From contig NZ_JADEKP010000001.1 in the NCBI RefSeq assembly GCF_015234215.1, forward strand, positions 930,001 through 994,000: 64,000 nucleotides of DNA, read 5' to 3'. The position numbers and the translations under genes were made by a program. Positions 33,219 to 41,539 of the stretch are shown piece after piece (the stretch's first letter is position 1; each line of letters begins with the position of its first letter). The notes beneath the pieces were generated by a model, which saw nothing but the letters and a program-made list of their open reading frames with translations, made no database searches and had not been told where the DNA came from. This stretch comes from Clostridium chrysemydis (lineage in GTDB: Bacteria; Bacillota; Clostridia; Clostridiales; Clostridiaceae).

Positions 33219-35555
33219 ATGGATAAAGTAGAAGCAATTTTAAAGCAAATACCATCTTTCATTAAGAAGGATGAAATGATGAAAGAAATTTATTCAATAC
33301 AAGGGGAAACCTTTAATGAGTTAGATGATAAGACTAGAAATACCTTTGAACAATTATTCATAGATACTGCTACTTGGGGACTAAGGCGTTGGGAAGAGAT
33401 GCTAGGTATTAACGTGGATCTAAACAAGACTGATGAAGATAGAAGAGCTATTATTAAATCAAAGTTAATAGGTAGCAAAACTACAACTAAGGAACTTTTA
33501 CTTGAGTTCCTTGGTACTTTTGGGTATACAGATGTTGCTCTAACTGAAAATATGCCAGAGTTTACGCAAACTTTTGATATAAACCATTACCTGAATACTA
33601 ATACATCAAAAGAGATGATGGAGACTTTAAGAGATATATTTCCAGCACACTTACAAGGTGTATTGAACTTTAAATCAGATACATCGATAGTTGAATATAT
33701 TAATCCCAACACAGCATATATTAATTTAAATAATCCTCAAGAAATGCATAAGCAGATTGCTGATATAAGATTAGATAGAAATGGAACATTAATTAGCTTT
33801 ATGAATGTTGAATCAGATAATGCAGGTAAAGAAATAATACTTGATTATATGGTTGTAGAACCTACTGAAAGCAAGCTTAAAGCAGTTATAGGAGGTATAA
33901 GTAATTCACCATCAGGGCAAACGACTGAGTGGGGTGGCTATACAAGGAAAGTTAGTGGTTCTTGGGCTACCATGCAATCTCATTATGGATATTGTAATTC
34001 TTCAGAAATAGCAGGAGATTCAATGGAGTGGAGTTTTGAAGGTAATCATGTTCTTATTTTAGGCATGAGAAATAATGACCTGGGAATGGTAAGAGTTTCT
34101 TTAGATGGCAAGGAGGAAGCTATTGTTGATTTATATAATCCTTCATTAATTAAAGATATTGCTATATTTGAAAAGAAAGGATTATCTAGAAGTGTTCATA
34201 CAATCAAGATAGAAGCTGTTGGCTCAAAGCACCCAAGTAGCAAGGGAACTAAAATAGTTAATGGTGGAATTAAGTATCATGCTTATAGAGAAAGAATGGA
34301 TCTATATAATGATAAAGAAGTAGAGGGCAATGAATATTTAAATGGTAAAGCTGTTCTTATGGATTTATGGAATGAAGAGTTTAATATAAAAATTGAAGGG
34401 TGTAATTCAGCAAAGTTATTTGGAAAGGTAAGTCCTAGAGGTGGACTACTAGCTATCAATACATCTTATAAGGATAAAATAGGTTATAAGAATGATTTAC
34501 TTTTCAACAAGGAACATATAGGAACTTTTACTAATGATAAAAAGACTTATGTAAGGGTAAGTGATAATAACCTTTATGGATATGGGGATAGTATTGGCAC
34601 AATAACTGCATATGATTTTGATACAGGATTAGTTAGATGGAGTGTTTCTGCTGATAAATTTTTATTAAATAGAAGTGCCTATGCTCATGGAATGATTGTA
34701 GATAAGGAAAATAACATTTTTACTATATTCAAAAGAGTTTCTTTAAATAATGCTCCTACTGAAAATGATGAAGTTATTGTAGTTAAGATTAATGCAGATG
34801 GTAGTTATGATAAGGCGATAACAATTAGAAATACAGCTAGTAATCAGATATTAGGTAAGCTTATTTATCATAGGGGACTAAATAAAGTATTTCTATCTAC
34901 TGATGAGTATCATGATGGGCCAATTAATAATGTATATGCATTTGATTGTCATGATTTTGATGGATCAACAGCAACAGTAATTAAAAATGAAACATTTAAT
35001 AGCCAAGGGTTTTACATATTCTTGCTTGGTGAAATAAATAATCAGATATATGCACTTGATGTAAAGAATCCATTTGGTGGTGGCATTAAAGAAATTTACC
35101 TTGTTAAATATAATGAAGATTTAGGACAGATAAGACGAGTTAAACTTGTTGAGCAATCTAGGATGAACTTTGTAATAGGAAATGGAAGGCTATATATGAC
35201 TACAGGTACAGCAACTCCTGCGGGAGAAGGTTTTTATGATACAGTGAATCCAAAAGTAATTAGCTATAGAGATGATTTAGTTGCTAATATGAATAAAGTA
35301 TCTCCAGTAGGCATTAATTTTATAGCAGAAGATAATAAAGTTGTAGGACTTAAAGAGACAACATTTAATGAAAAGGTAGATGTAGTGTGCTTATCAGATA
35401 CATTTGTTGAAGAATGGACTACTACATTTACAAGAAGGTTCAATGCTAAAGAAGAGTATCAGTTCTTTAATCGTATATTTATTGATAGTAATGGTTTAGT
35501 TAGACTTGATAATAAGCAATCAGCAGGATTTAAGAAAAGGCTGACAATATTCTAG
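33219..35555 (+). CDS. DUF2313 (XkdU/YmfQ) protein fused to long fibre/propeller-like C-terminus
   Basis: 778 residues. Residues 1-160 are a clear YmfQ/XkdU domain (EAILKQIPSFIKKDEMMKEIY, DTATWGLRRWEEMLGI, SKTTTKELLLEFLGTFGYTDVAL), which normally ends near 190. About 580 extra residues follow, with repeated short beta blades such as DNNLYGYGDSIGTITAYDFDTGLVRW, NNVYAFDCHDFDGST and NGRLYMTTGTATP, suggesting a beta-propeller. A carbohydrate- or receptor-binding tip fused directly to the baseplate is inferred. Confidence 0.75.
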   Translation: MDKVEAILKQIPSFIKKDEMMKEIYSIQGETFNELDDKTRNTFEQLFIDTATWGLRRWEEMLGINVDLNKTDEDRRAIIKSKLIGSKTTTKELLLEFLGTFGYTDVALTENMPEFTQTFDINHYLNTNTSKEMMETLRDIFPAHLQGVLNFKSDTSIVEYINPNTAYINLNNPQEMHKQIADIRLDRNGTLISFMNVESDNAGKEIILDYMVVEPTESKLKAVIGGISNSPSGQTTEWGGYTRKVSGSWATMQSHYGYCNSSEIAGDSMEWSFEGNHVLILGMRNNDLGMVRVSLDGKEEAIVDLYNPSLIKDIAIFEKKGLSRSVHTIKIEAVGSKHPSSKGTKIVNGGIKYHAYRERMDLYNDKEVEGNEYLNGKAVLMDLWNEEFNIKIEGCNSAKLFGKVSPRGGLLAINTSYKDKIGYKNDLLFNKEHIGTFTNDKKTYVRVSDNNLYGYGDSIGTITAYDFDTGLVRWSVSADKFLLNRSAYAHGMIVDKENNIFTIFKRVSLNNAPTENDEVIVVKINADGSYDKAITIRNTASNQILGKLIYHRGLNKVFLSTDEYHDGPINNVYAFDCHDFDGSTATVIKNETFNSQGFYIFLLGEINNQIYALDVKNPFGGGIKEIYLVKYNEDLGQIRRVKLVEQSRMNFVIGNGRLYMTTGTATPAGEGFYDTVNPKVISYRDDLVANMNKVSPVGINFIAEDNKVVGLKETTFNEKVDVVCLSDTFVEEWTTTFTRRFNAKEEYQFFNRIFIDSNGLVRLDNKQSAGFKKRLTIF

Positions 35556-35567
35556 GAGGTAATAATT

Positions 35568-35846
35568 ATGTATGCAGTTTATTATAATTTAGAGGATTCC
35601 AATATAGGTAATGTTTATATGTATCATAAAACACAAAGTGCTGATTTAGGCACAGAAGTTAATTATGCAATAGTAGAAAAGATTCCAGATCCAGAATATA
35701 GAGCAAAGATGATGGCCAGATTATTAATTAATCTTGAAACAAAAGAGCTTTACTATGAATATATAGAAAGGCAATTAACAAGAGAAGAAGAATTAGAACA
35801 AGAAGTAAAATCTCTAAGACAAGAGCTTATGAGGCTAGGTAGTTAA
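35568..35846 (+). CDS. Small coiled-coil tail protein (XkdX-like position)
   Basis: 92 residues, beta start (YAVYYNLEDSNIGNVYMYH) and a C-terminal coiled coil (TREEELEQEVKSLRQELMRL). Such small proteins commonly end the tail operon in this phage group and may act as a fibre chaperone or tip. AGGAGG precedes it. A strong bidirectional hairpin follows. Confidence 0.6.
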   Translation: MYAVYYNLEDSNIGNVYMYHKTQSADLGTEVNYAIVEKIPDPEYRAKMMARLLINLETKELYYEYIERQLTREEELEQEVKSLRQELMRLGS

Positions 35847-35867
35847 TAATAAAATTAAGTTATAAAT

Positions 35868-35900
35868 GGAAGAGCATCTATCATTTAAGATGCTCTTAAC
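35868..35900. terminator. Bidirectional terminator
   Basis: AAGAGCATCT (35870-35879) pairs perfectly with AGATGCTCTT (35888-35897). It separates the tail operon from the convergent regulator gene. Confidence 0.75.
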
Positions 35901-35903
35901 AAG

Positions 35904-36500
35904 TTAGCTATAGTATGCTATTGAAAAATTACCATCAATATTCATAGATTTACGCCAATTTCTAATCCAATTTTCGCATAGAGCAATATCTAAAGTATTC
36001 GTACTTAAATAATAACCTCCTTTTGGACCAGGCTTGCTACAGATACAAAATTCCTTAGAGTTTCTAAATTCTCGTATGTATATACATAAATCACCTAATT
36101 CTTTTGCTTTAATAGGGTTTTTATTGCTAGATAGAATGCTTATGAGTTTAATTTTTTTATACTCTTTTATTATAAGTTCTTTCATTTTTGAATCTCCTTT
36201 TACCTTGCGAATTGAAGGAAAGTTATATACATGCAGAGCCTTGTTGAAACTATTTTCTGTATAATGATATTTTTTCCTAGCAAAAGAAATATTAATGCCG
36301 CTAATAAAGTCATAAAGTACACAAATTACCCTACAATAGTTCATATAGTTTTGAGCATTTCTGTGAGTGAATTTTTTAAATAATTTAGTTAAGTAATCTT
36401 TATGATAATAAATATCTGTACATATACTTTCAATAGTTTTATGGCCATTACTGCTAATTAATGCAACTATGAAATCTTTTAAAGCAACATTGCTTGTCAT
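35904..36500 (-). CDS. AraC-type helix-turn-helix regulator-like protein
   Basis: 198 residues. Residues about 18-55 (TIESICTDIYYHKDYLTKLFKKFTHRNAQNYMNYCR) resemble one half of an AraC DNA-binding domain. The C-terminal half has a second possible winged helix (KLISILSSNKNPIKAKELGDLCIYIREFRNS) and a GPKGGYYLS wing. GGGAGG precedes the ATG on the minus strand. It is oriented against the late genes, between tail and lysis. It may be a lysogenic-conversion regulator acting on host genes or a lysis-timing regulator. The target is unknown. Confidence 0.5.
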   Translation of the reverse strand: MTSNVALKDFIVALISSNGHKTIESICTDIYYHKDYLTKLFKKFTHRNAQNYMNYCRVICVLYDFISGINISFARKKYHYTENSFNKALHVYNFPSIRKVKGDSKMKELIIKEYKKIKLISILSSNKNPIKAKELGDLCIYIREFRNSKEFCICSKPGPKGGYYLSTNTLDIALCENWIRNWRKSMNIDGNFSIAYYS

Positions 36501-36625
36501 GTAACATCCCTCCCAATATCTATATTACAATAAAATTATATTCCTAATCCGTAATTAATTATTTATAAACTCGCTAATTATAAGGTTAACATATTTAAGT
36601 ATCAATTCCAATAAACCGATTTATT

Positions 36626-36638
36626 TTTGTATATCTAA
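36626..36638 (+). promoter_or_regulatory. Late promoter motif 6
   Basis: TTTGTATATCTAA, identical to copies 1 and 2, 15 bp before the lysis-unit start. Confidence 0.65.
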
Positions 36639-36653
36639 GACGAGGTGAGGAAA

Positions 36654-36944
36654 TTGGCAAAGTCTACTAATGAAAAAGATACTTCAAAGACAAAAACAAC
36701 TTCTATAAATACAATGGTTAAGATAAGTGTAGAGTCATTTTATCAACTTATGATTGCTTCATATAAAGATATGGTTGGCGCAAGAATATGTATTAATCAT
36801 TTAAATAAAAATGGTATTAAAGCAATATTAAGTAAATGGAATGGTTCATATATGATTTTAAGTCAGAAATATGGGTTCAAACAATCTGTATTAAGAGAAA
36901 AGGCTAGGATTGAAGAACTGAGATATAAGCCTACATTTATTTAG
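36654..36944 (+). CDS. Hypothetical protein heading the lysis unit
   Basis: About 96 residues from a TTG at 36654, with GAGGTGAGG just upstream; the in-frame GTG at 36645 lies inside that site. A Lys/Thr-rich start is followed by VKISVESFYQLMIASYKDMVGARICINHLNKNGIKAILSKWNGSYMIL. No domain is recognised. Its position before the endolysin suggests a lysis accessory or last tail component. Confidence 0.5.
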   Translation: MAKSTNEKDTSKTKTTSINTMVKISVESFYQLMIASYKDMVGARICINHLNKNGIKAILSKWNGSYMILSQKYGFKQSVLREKARIEELRYKPTFI

Positions 36945-36961
36945 TGAAAGGATTTGAAGTT

Positions 36962-37639
36962 ATGAGTATATATGGAATTGATATGGGACACACATTATCA
37001 GGAACTGGCACTGGAGCGGTAGGAGTAGTTAAGGAAACTGATAAGAATAGAGAAGTAGGAAAAAGACTAATAGCTATGCTTAAAGAAAAAGGGCATACAG
37101 TAGTTAATTGTACTGTAGATAAAAGTAACAATGACTTAGCTGATAGAGTTAAGTTAGCTAATGCTCAAAAACTAGATCTATTTATAAGTATTCATTTAAA
37201 TGCATTTAATGGTTCAGCAGATGGGGTGGAAACATACATTTATAGTGGTTCTTATAATGGTAAGGAATCAAATAGAAGTATGGCAAAGAGAATTAATGAT
37301 GAAGTCGCTCAAAGTGTAGGATTTAGAAATAGAGGAGTTAAAGAAAATAACTTCTATGTATTAAGAGAGACAGTAGCACCTGCAGTATTAATTGAGATAG
37401 GTTTTTGTGATAGTAAGGTAGATATGGATAAATGGAATACAGAGAAGATTGCTGCAGCAATGTTCAAGGGTATTACAGGAACAGCGTATGCATCATCTAC
37501 TCCATCACAACATACTCCATCAAATAAGGGATTCAGAGTTGTTTGTGGCACATATTCAAATAGAGAAAATGCTGTGGCACAACAAAATAGATTAAAAGAA
37601 GCTGGATTTGATAGTTTTTTAGTAGCTGTTGACTTATAG
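36962..37639 (+). CDS. Endolysin: N-acetylmuramoyl-L-alanine amidase with SPOR domain
   Basis: 225 residues from the ATG at 36962 (AAAGGA upstream; the in-frame GTG 18 bp earlier is less likely). Amidase_3 features: zinc ligand H10 in IDMGH, LDLFISIHLNAFNG (about 72-85), GVETYIY and VLIEIGFCDSKVD. The C-terminal 40 residues (FRVVCGTYSNRENAVAQQNRL region) are a SPOR peptidoglycan-binding domain. There is no signal peptide, so release depends on a holin. It cleaves the sugar-peptide amide bond of the host wall. Confidence 0.9.
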   Translation: MSIYGIDMGHTLSGTGTGAVGVVKETDKNREVGKRLIAMLKEKGHTVVNCTVDKSNNDLADRVKLANAQKLDLFISIHLNAFNGSADGVETYIYSGSYNGKESNRSMAKRINDEVAQSVGFRNRGVKENNFYVLRETVAPAVLIEIGFCDSKVDMDKWNTEKIAAAMFKGITGTAYASSTPSQHTPSNKGFRVVCGTYSNRENAVAQQNRLKEAGFDSFLVAVDL

Positions 37640-37658
37640 AAAATGAGAGGTTAAATAT

Positions 37659-37916
37659 ATGGAAATTACATTTGAGTATATAGTTTTAACATTAGCACTA
37701 GTTATTTCAGGGTTATGGTTAGAAAAATATGAACCACCAATAAAAAGACAATGGATTGCAACTATTTTATTAATAGTTGGAAGTATTTCTGCTCATTCAT
37801 ATATAGACAATGGCATTTATGGATTTTTAATTGCTGGATTGGTTTATTATAAGCAAGATTTAGTAGCAGAAGTTAAGGAAGTTTTACAAAGTTACAAGGA
37901 TATAAAGGAAACTTAG
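37659..37916 (+). CDS. Probable holin
   Basis: 85 residues, hydrophobic segments at about 5-22 (YIVLTLALVISGLWL), 32-47 (WIATILLIVGSISAHSY) and 50-66 (GIYGFLIAGLVYY), ending in a charged tail. Size, topology and position directly after the endolysin fit a phage holin. The exact family is not certain. A strong terminator follows. Confidence 0.7.
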   Translation: MEITFEYIVLTLALVISGLWLEKYEPPIKRQWIATILLIVGSISAHSYIDNGIYGFLIAGLVYYKQDLVAEVKEVLQSYKDIKET

Positions 37917-37927
37917 TAGATAAGGTA

Positions 37928-37957
37928 TAGGCGCATGAGTAAATTATGCGCCTATTT
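37928..37957 (+). terminator. Terminator of the lysis unit
   Basis: TAGGCGCAT (37928-37936) pairs with ATGCGCCTA (37946-37954), then TTT. Confidence 0.75.
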
Positions 37958-37965
37958 GCCTTTTA

Positions 37966-38100
37966 GGACATACAGTGTATCCCTAAAAGAGCATACAAAA
38001 CATACATATTAATGAAGGAATTACTTTAAAATAGCAAAATTCAATAAAAAATATGAGAGTTAGGACATACATTGTACCTCCAAAAGGACATACAATGTAT
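37966..38100. repeat. Three near-palindromic GGACATACANTGTA repeats
   Basis: GGACATACAGTGTAT (37966-37980), GGACATACATTGTA (38063-38076) and GGACATACAATGTAT (38086-38100), with weaker CATACA copies at 37992 and 38001. Each is close to a palindrome. They may be operators, or a centromere/partition or origin site, at the distal end of element 1. No gene is present between 37917 and 38167. Confidence 0.5.
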
Positions 38101-38167
38101 GCTGTTCATCTCATGGTTTAATGTCAGTAATCTTATAAACATTAACGAGATGGTTTTTGTAAATAAA

Positions 38168-38563
38168 TCATAACAGTAGTTTTTTTAGCTCATTCTTACT
38201 TTCTTCAGGTAATATTTCAACTAACCTTTTTAGGCCCATATTAGTAATGAGAGCCATGGCTAATGTATCTCTACTAAATCCATCATCTAAAAATGGGATT
38301 CCGTTTTGAAACTCCCACTTTCCATCATTGGGAATGTGATAGTCCCAGTCATCATTTAGTATTTGTGATTCAGCCCTTGGAATTAAGTAGCTAGGTTTTA
38401 CTCCAGCGTCTCGTAGATTTGTTCTAGAAAAATCGTCATTTTTTAACAATTCCTCATCGGTAGTACCTTCGGATATAAGTTTTTTTATCTGTTCAACTTG
38501 TTCGGAATAGTATTGTTCCCAATAATCAATAGGTCCCATTTCCTTATATTTATCAAAATTCAT
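38168..38563 (-). CDS. Hypothetical protein
   Basis: 131 residues from the ATG at 38563 with GAGGTG upstream. Acidic, helical, with LKRLVEILPEESKNELKKLLL at the end and a possible two-domain pattern. It is read away from the following genes as a monocistronic unit, typical of a lysogenically expressed cargo gene. No family recognised. Confidence 0.55.
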   Translation of the reverse strand: MNFDKYKEMGPIDYWEQYYSEQVEQIKKLISEGTTDEELLKNDDFSRTNLRDAGVKPSYLIPRAESQILNDDWDYHIPNDGKWEFQNGIPFLDDGFSRDTLAMALITNMGLKRLVEILPEESKNELKKLLL

Positions 38564-38705
38564 TAATATCACCTCTTATAAATTTTATCTTAATTATAAA
38601 ACAATTTGGCTACTATATGTAGATATTTAAAGTATTCTTTTAGAAATGAAAAACATAAAATATCGCAAGATAGATTAATTACAAATGATGAAAGAGGGAT
38701 ATTTT

Positions 38706-39134
38706 ATGAAACATGGATATGCAAAAACAAGAATTTATTCTATTTGGGTAATGATGAGGCAACGATGCTATAATACAAATAATAAGGATTTTTACAATTA
38801 CGGAGCACTTGGAATCAAAGTGTGTGATGCATGGCTAAGAAGTTGTACTGATTTTATAAACTGGGCTATGGAAAATGGATATAATGAAACATTAACTTTA
38901 GATAGAATAAATCCGTATGGCAATTATGAACCTAGTAACTGTAGGTGGGCTACTATAGATGAACAGGCTAATAATAAGAAGAATACAATATATGTTGAAA
39001 TTAATGGACTTTTATATACATTAACTGATTTAAGTAAGTTATATGGAATACGTAGGGAAACACTTGAAATGAGATATATAAGAGGCGATAGAGGAGAAAG
39101 ATTAATAAGGCCAGTTCGTAGTAGATCAGCCTAA
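38706..39134 (+). CDS. Homing-endonuclease-like protein (HNH/AP2-associated type)
   Basis: 142 residues from the ATG at 38706 (AGAGGGA upstream). TRIYSIWVMMRQRCYNTNNKDFYNYGALGIKVCDAWL and LTLDRINPYGNYEPSNCRWATIDEQANNKKN are the recurring core of phage proteins related to HNH homing nucleases. The C-terminal TDLSKLYGIRRETLEMRYIRG is a small helix-turn-helix. It sits at the element 1 / element 2 junction. Confidence 0.6.
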   Translation: MKHGYAKTRIYSIWVMMRQRCYNTNNKDFYNYGALGIKVCDAWLRSCTDFINWAMENGYNETLTLDRINPYGNYEPSNCRWATIDEQANNKKNTIYVEINGLLYTLTDLSKLYGIRRETLEMRYIRGDRGERLIRPVRSRSA

Positions 39135-39177
39135 AAAATTAAATTTTATCATAATGTAATGAATAAATCGAAAACAA

Positions 39178-39256
39178 GCCAACAAACAATTGACTTTTTT
39201 AATCGGCTCTTATATTATTATACCAACAAATACTTTTGTTGTAAGCCAACAAACTG
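39178..39256. repeat. CCAACAAA repeats upstream of recombinase 2
   Basis: GCCAACAAACAA (39178-39189), ACCAACAAATAC (39222-39233) and GCCAACAAACTG (39245-39256); the last is part of the palindrome CCAACA...TGTTGG. They resemble the GCCTACAAACTA pair upstream of recombinase 1. Confidence 0.4.
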
Positions 39257-39516
39257 TTGGAGCGAGTTGAAGAAAAAAGCAAAAAATGGTACGATAAAAT
39301 GGCAGCTTTACAGGCTTTCAGAGGTTGCTGGTTGTAAGAGAGTTGCCTACTAACTCAGAATTTATAGCAATCATAGCTGATAAGCTAAGATTAAAAAATA
39401 AGGTATCATAAACGGCTTAGTTAAGCCATTCTTAAAAATCTTATGGCGATATTGTTTATATTTTAATAACAACTTATAGTTAAGTGATAACTACTTATAT
39501 TAAATTTAAAAGTTAG

Positions 39517-39554
39517 ATAAGATCTTTTGTTTGTAAAAAAACAGGAGGTCTTAT
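39517..39554 (+). promoter_or_regulatory. Leader hairpin burying the Shine-Dalgarno of recombinase 2
   Basis: ATAAGATCTTT (39517-39527) can pair with GGAGGTCTTAT (39544-39554), 11 bp with three G-U pairs. The 3' arm contains the whole GGAGG. The architecture is the same as before recombinase 1, although the sequences differ. Confidence 0.5.
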
Positions 39555-39559
39555 TTTTT

Positions 39560-40570
39560 ATGCCAAAAATTAATACTAAAAGAACGTTAGAACACTATTT
39601 GATGGATTTTATAGAATATTGTAATTTAAAAGATTTATCGAAGAAGACTATGCAAAGCTATTATCAGAGTATTCTTTTGTTTATAAAATATTTGGAGGAA
39701 GATAAATATATAATTTCGCCTTCAAAAGTAAGTAAAAAAGATGTTGAAGATTATTTGATGTTTACTAAAGAACGCGGAAAATATAGTTTTGTAGCAAATG
39801 AAAAAAGCTTATTAGTAACAAGGATGGATAAACGCCTTGATATAGGAGATCCAATTTCTGTTGGAACTATTAATAATTATTTAAGAAATATTAAAGTTTT
39901 TTTTAATTGGATGGAAGAAAACAATATTATTAAAAAAAATACTATAAGTAAAGTTAAATATTTAAAAGAGACAAGAAAAGCTAAAGATCAATTAACAGAT
40001 ATGGAGGTTAAGGTTATGCTTAAAGCGTTCGACCTAACTAAATTCCATGAGTATAGGGACTATGCAATAGTAAGTCTTATCTTGGATTCTGGAATGCGAT
40101 TAAGCGAAACCCTAAACTTAACTGTAAATGACATTGATTTTGTTAGAAGAACGATAATAATTCCATCTGAGATTACTAAAAGCAGAAAAGAAAGAGTTGT
40201 TTTTTATAGCCATACAGTTGGACGTATTTTAAATTCTTGGCTAAGATTTAAAGATACATTTCAAGAGAGTGAGTTGTTATTTCCGACTCAGAGGACTAAT
40301 TCAGTACTATCGCCATCAAACTTTGAGAGAAATTTTAGATGTGTAATGAAGAGAACTAAAATCGAAAAAAACATTACACCTCATGTTTTAAGAAATAATT
40401 TTGCGAGAAGATTCCTTTTGGCGCAGGGTGATATTTATACCTTATCAAGGTTGCTTGGTCATAGTTCTGTTACGGTAACAGAAAAGATGTATCTAGATCT
40501 TTTGAAAGAAGATTTGAGAAAGCAATATAGTAAATTTAGTCCCATTGAAAATTTGAGTTATAGGAGATAA
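39560..40570 (+). CDS. Tyrosine recombinase, XerC/D-like (element 2)
   Basis: 336 residues, start chosen at the ATG with AGGAGG upstream. Catalytic residues R180, H275, R278, H301 and Y311 are all present with the same spacing as in the first recombinase, and the two align from end to end (both begin LE-YL-DF-EYC-LK-LS-KT). Conservation of sequence and leader architecture suggests they do the same job on related but distinct sites. The next gene starts 3 bp after the stop. Confidence 0.9.
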   Translation: MPKINTKRTLEHYLMDFIEYCNLKDLSKKTMQSYYQSILLFIKYLEEDKYIISPSKVSKKDVEDYLMFTKERGKYSFVANEKSLLVTRMDKRLDIGDPISVGTINNYLRNIKVFFNWMEENNIIKKNTISKVKYLKETRKAKDQLTDMEVKVMLKAFDLTKFHEYRDYAIVSLILDSGMRLSETLNLTVNDIDFVRRTIIIPSEITKSRKERVVFYSHTVGRILNSWLRFKDTFQESELLFPTQRTNSVLSPSNFERNFRCVMKRTKIEKNITPHVLRNNFARRFLLAQGDIYTLSRLLGHSSVTVTEKMYLDLLKEDLRKQYSKFSPIENLSYRR

Positions 40571-40573
40571 ATT

Positions 40574-41002
40574 ATGAAGGATTACACAGTCATTAGTAAC
40601 AAATTAATTACAGAAACAGCTATTAGCGATGGTGCATATAGGCTTTATAGTCTGCTTAAAAGCATGTGTTACGGAGAAAAGGATAATTGTTATCCAAGTC
40701 AGGAATATCTAGCTAAGAAGTTAAATAAAAGCGTGAGAACAATACAAAGATACTTAACAGAATTGGAGGATAGGAACTTAATAAAAAAGCAACGCAGGGG
40801 TAGTATAAGTAATCTATATACTATTCTTTTAAAGCAATTAGAAAATATAGCTAATAAAGTTAAGGCTAGAAGTAAAAAAGCTAAAGGAAATAGTAATTAT
40901 AGAACAAAGAACAAACAAATTAAATTCAATAATTTTGAGCAAAGAGAAAGATCGGATGCAGATTGGTTAGACTTAGAAAATAAGCTTCTAGGATATACTT
41001 AA
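40574..41002 (+). CDS. Winged-helix protein, probable replication initiator
   Basis: 142 residues. AYRLYSLLKSMCYGEKDNCYPSQEYLAKKLNKSVRTIQRYLTELEDRNLIKKQRRGS (about 18-75) is the helix-turn-helix domain of RepA/pSK41-type and phage replication proteins. A basic C-terminal tail (about 85-125) follows. It is shorter than the element 1 initiator, with no clear C-domain. It is co-transcribed with the recombinase and ends at a hairpin. A regulatory role is the alternative. Confidence 0.6.
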   Translation: MKDYTVISNKLITETAISDGAYRLYSLLKSMCYGEKDNCYPSQEYLAKKLNKSVRTIQRYLTELEDRNLIKKQRRGSISNLYTILLKQLENIANKVKARSKKAKGNSNYRTKNKQIKFNNFEQRERSDADWLDLENKLLGYT

Positions 41003-41004
41003 AA

Positions 41005-41040
41005 GAAAAAGTGCCAGTAACTGCAATACTGACACTTCAA
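41005..41040 (+). terminator. Terminator after the initiator-like gene
   Basis: AAGTGCCAGTA (41009-41019) pairs, with one mismatch, with TACTGACACTT (41027-41037). Confidence 0.6.
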
Positions 41041-41224
41041 AACATCATTAACGATGTACAAAAACTAATATAATTATAATCTATTTTTAAAAAATAGTAA
41101 AGAAAGACTTGTTAAATTTTTAATCGAAATTTTTTAAGTCTATTTGTCGTACAATTAATTATAGTAAGTGTTTATTTTTAAATATAAATATTTATTAAAA
41201 TTAGATTTTACGATAAAATAATAA

Positions 41225-41268
41225 AAACAGGGTAAGATTTTTAATAGTCTTATCCTGTTTTTTTTTCG
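41225..41268. terminator. Strong rho-independent terminator
   Basis: AAACAGG-GTAAGA (41225-41237) pairs with TCTTATCCTGTTT (41248-41260), followed by a T-run. The gap 41041-41374 otherwise shows only AT-rich DNA. A short untranslated RNA ending here is possible but cannot be shown. Confidence 0.75.
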
Positions 41269-41374
41269 TTTTTTATTTAATGCGACATCTAAGTAATATC
41301 AGAGATGACAGTTAAATCTTATCTTACGCGACAAAAAATTAGTGCTAATAAATACAATTTAAGAATTAATTAAA

Positions 41375-41473
41375 TTAATATATTTTATGAATTATTAATT
41401 GGCTAATTATATATAAAATAAGAGCTATAATTAGTCCTAGAATTAATCCAGAGAGCAAACCTAAAACAAACAT
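41375..41473 (-). CDS. 32-residue hydrophobic membrane peptide
   Basis: Read on the minus strand from an ATG with AGGAGGTG upstream. Nearly the whole peptide is one transmembrane helix (FVLGLLSGLILGLIIALILY), followed by a short polar tail with H and K. Size and composition resemble plasmid type I toxins (Fst/TxpA-like), but no antisense RNA was identified. It could also be a small phage membrane protein. Confidence 0.45.
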   Translation of the reverse strand: MFVLGLLSGLILGLIIALILYIISQLIIHKIY

Positions 41474-41539
41474 TGTATGCACCTCCTATATAAATTATTA
41501 CCATAATATGTTAAAATATTCATTAGCGAGGTGTTGGAT

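Larger units (their letters stand above)
39135..39559. other. Junction region before recombinase 2
   Basis: About 420 bp separating the last element 1 gene from the recombinase 2 ATG. It holds three CCAACAAA-type repeats, a pair of TAACAACTTATAG/TAACTACTTAT motifs near 39460-39500 and the leader hairpin. A 64-codon frame at 39159-39353 overlaps the repeats and is probably not a gene. Confidence 0.4.

Noticed and set aside
39159-39353. 64-codon ORF before recombinase 2
   Set aside because: No ribosome binding site, and it runs across the CCAACAAA repeats; composition is not protein-like. Treated as junction DNA.
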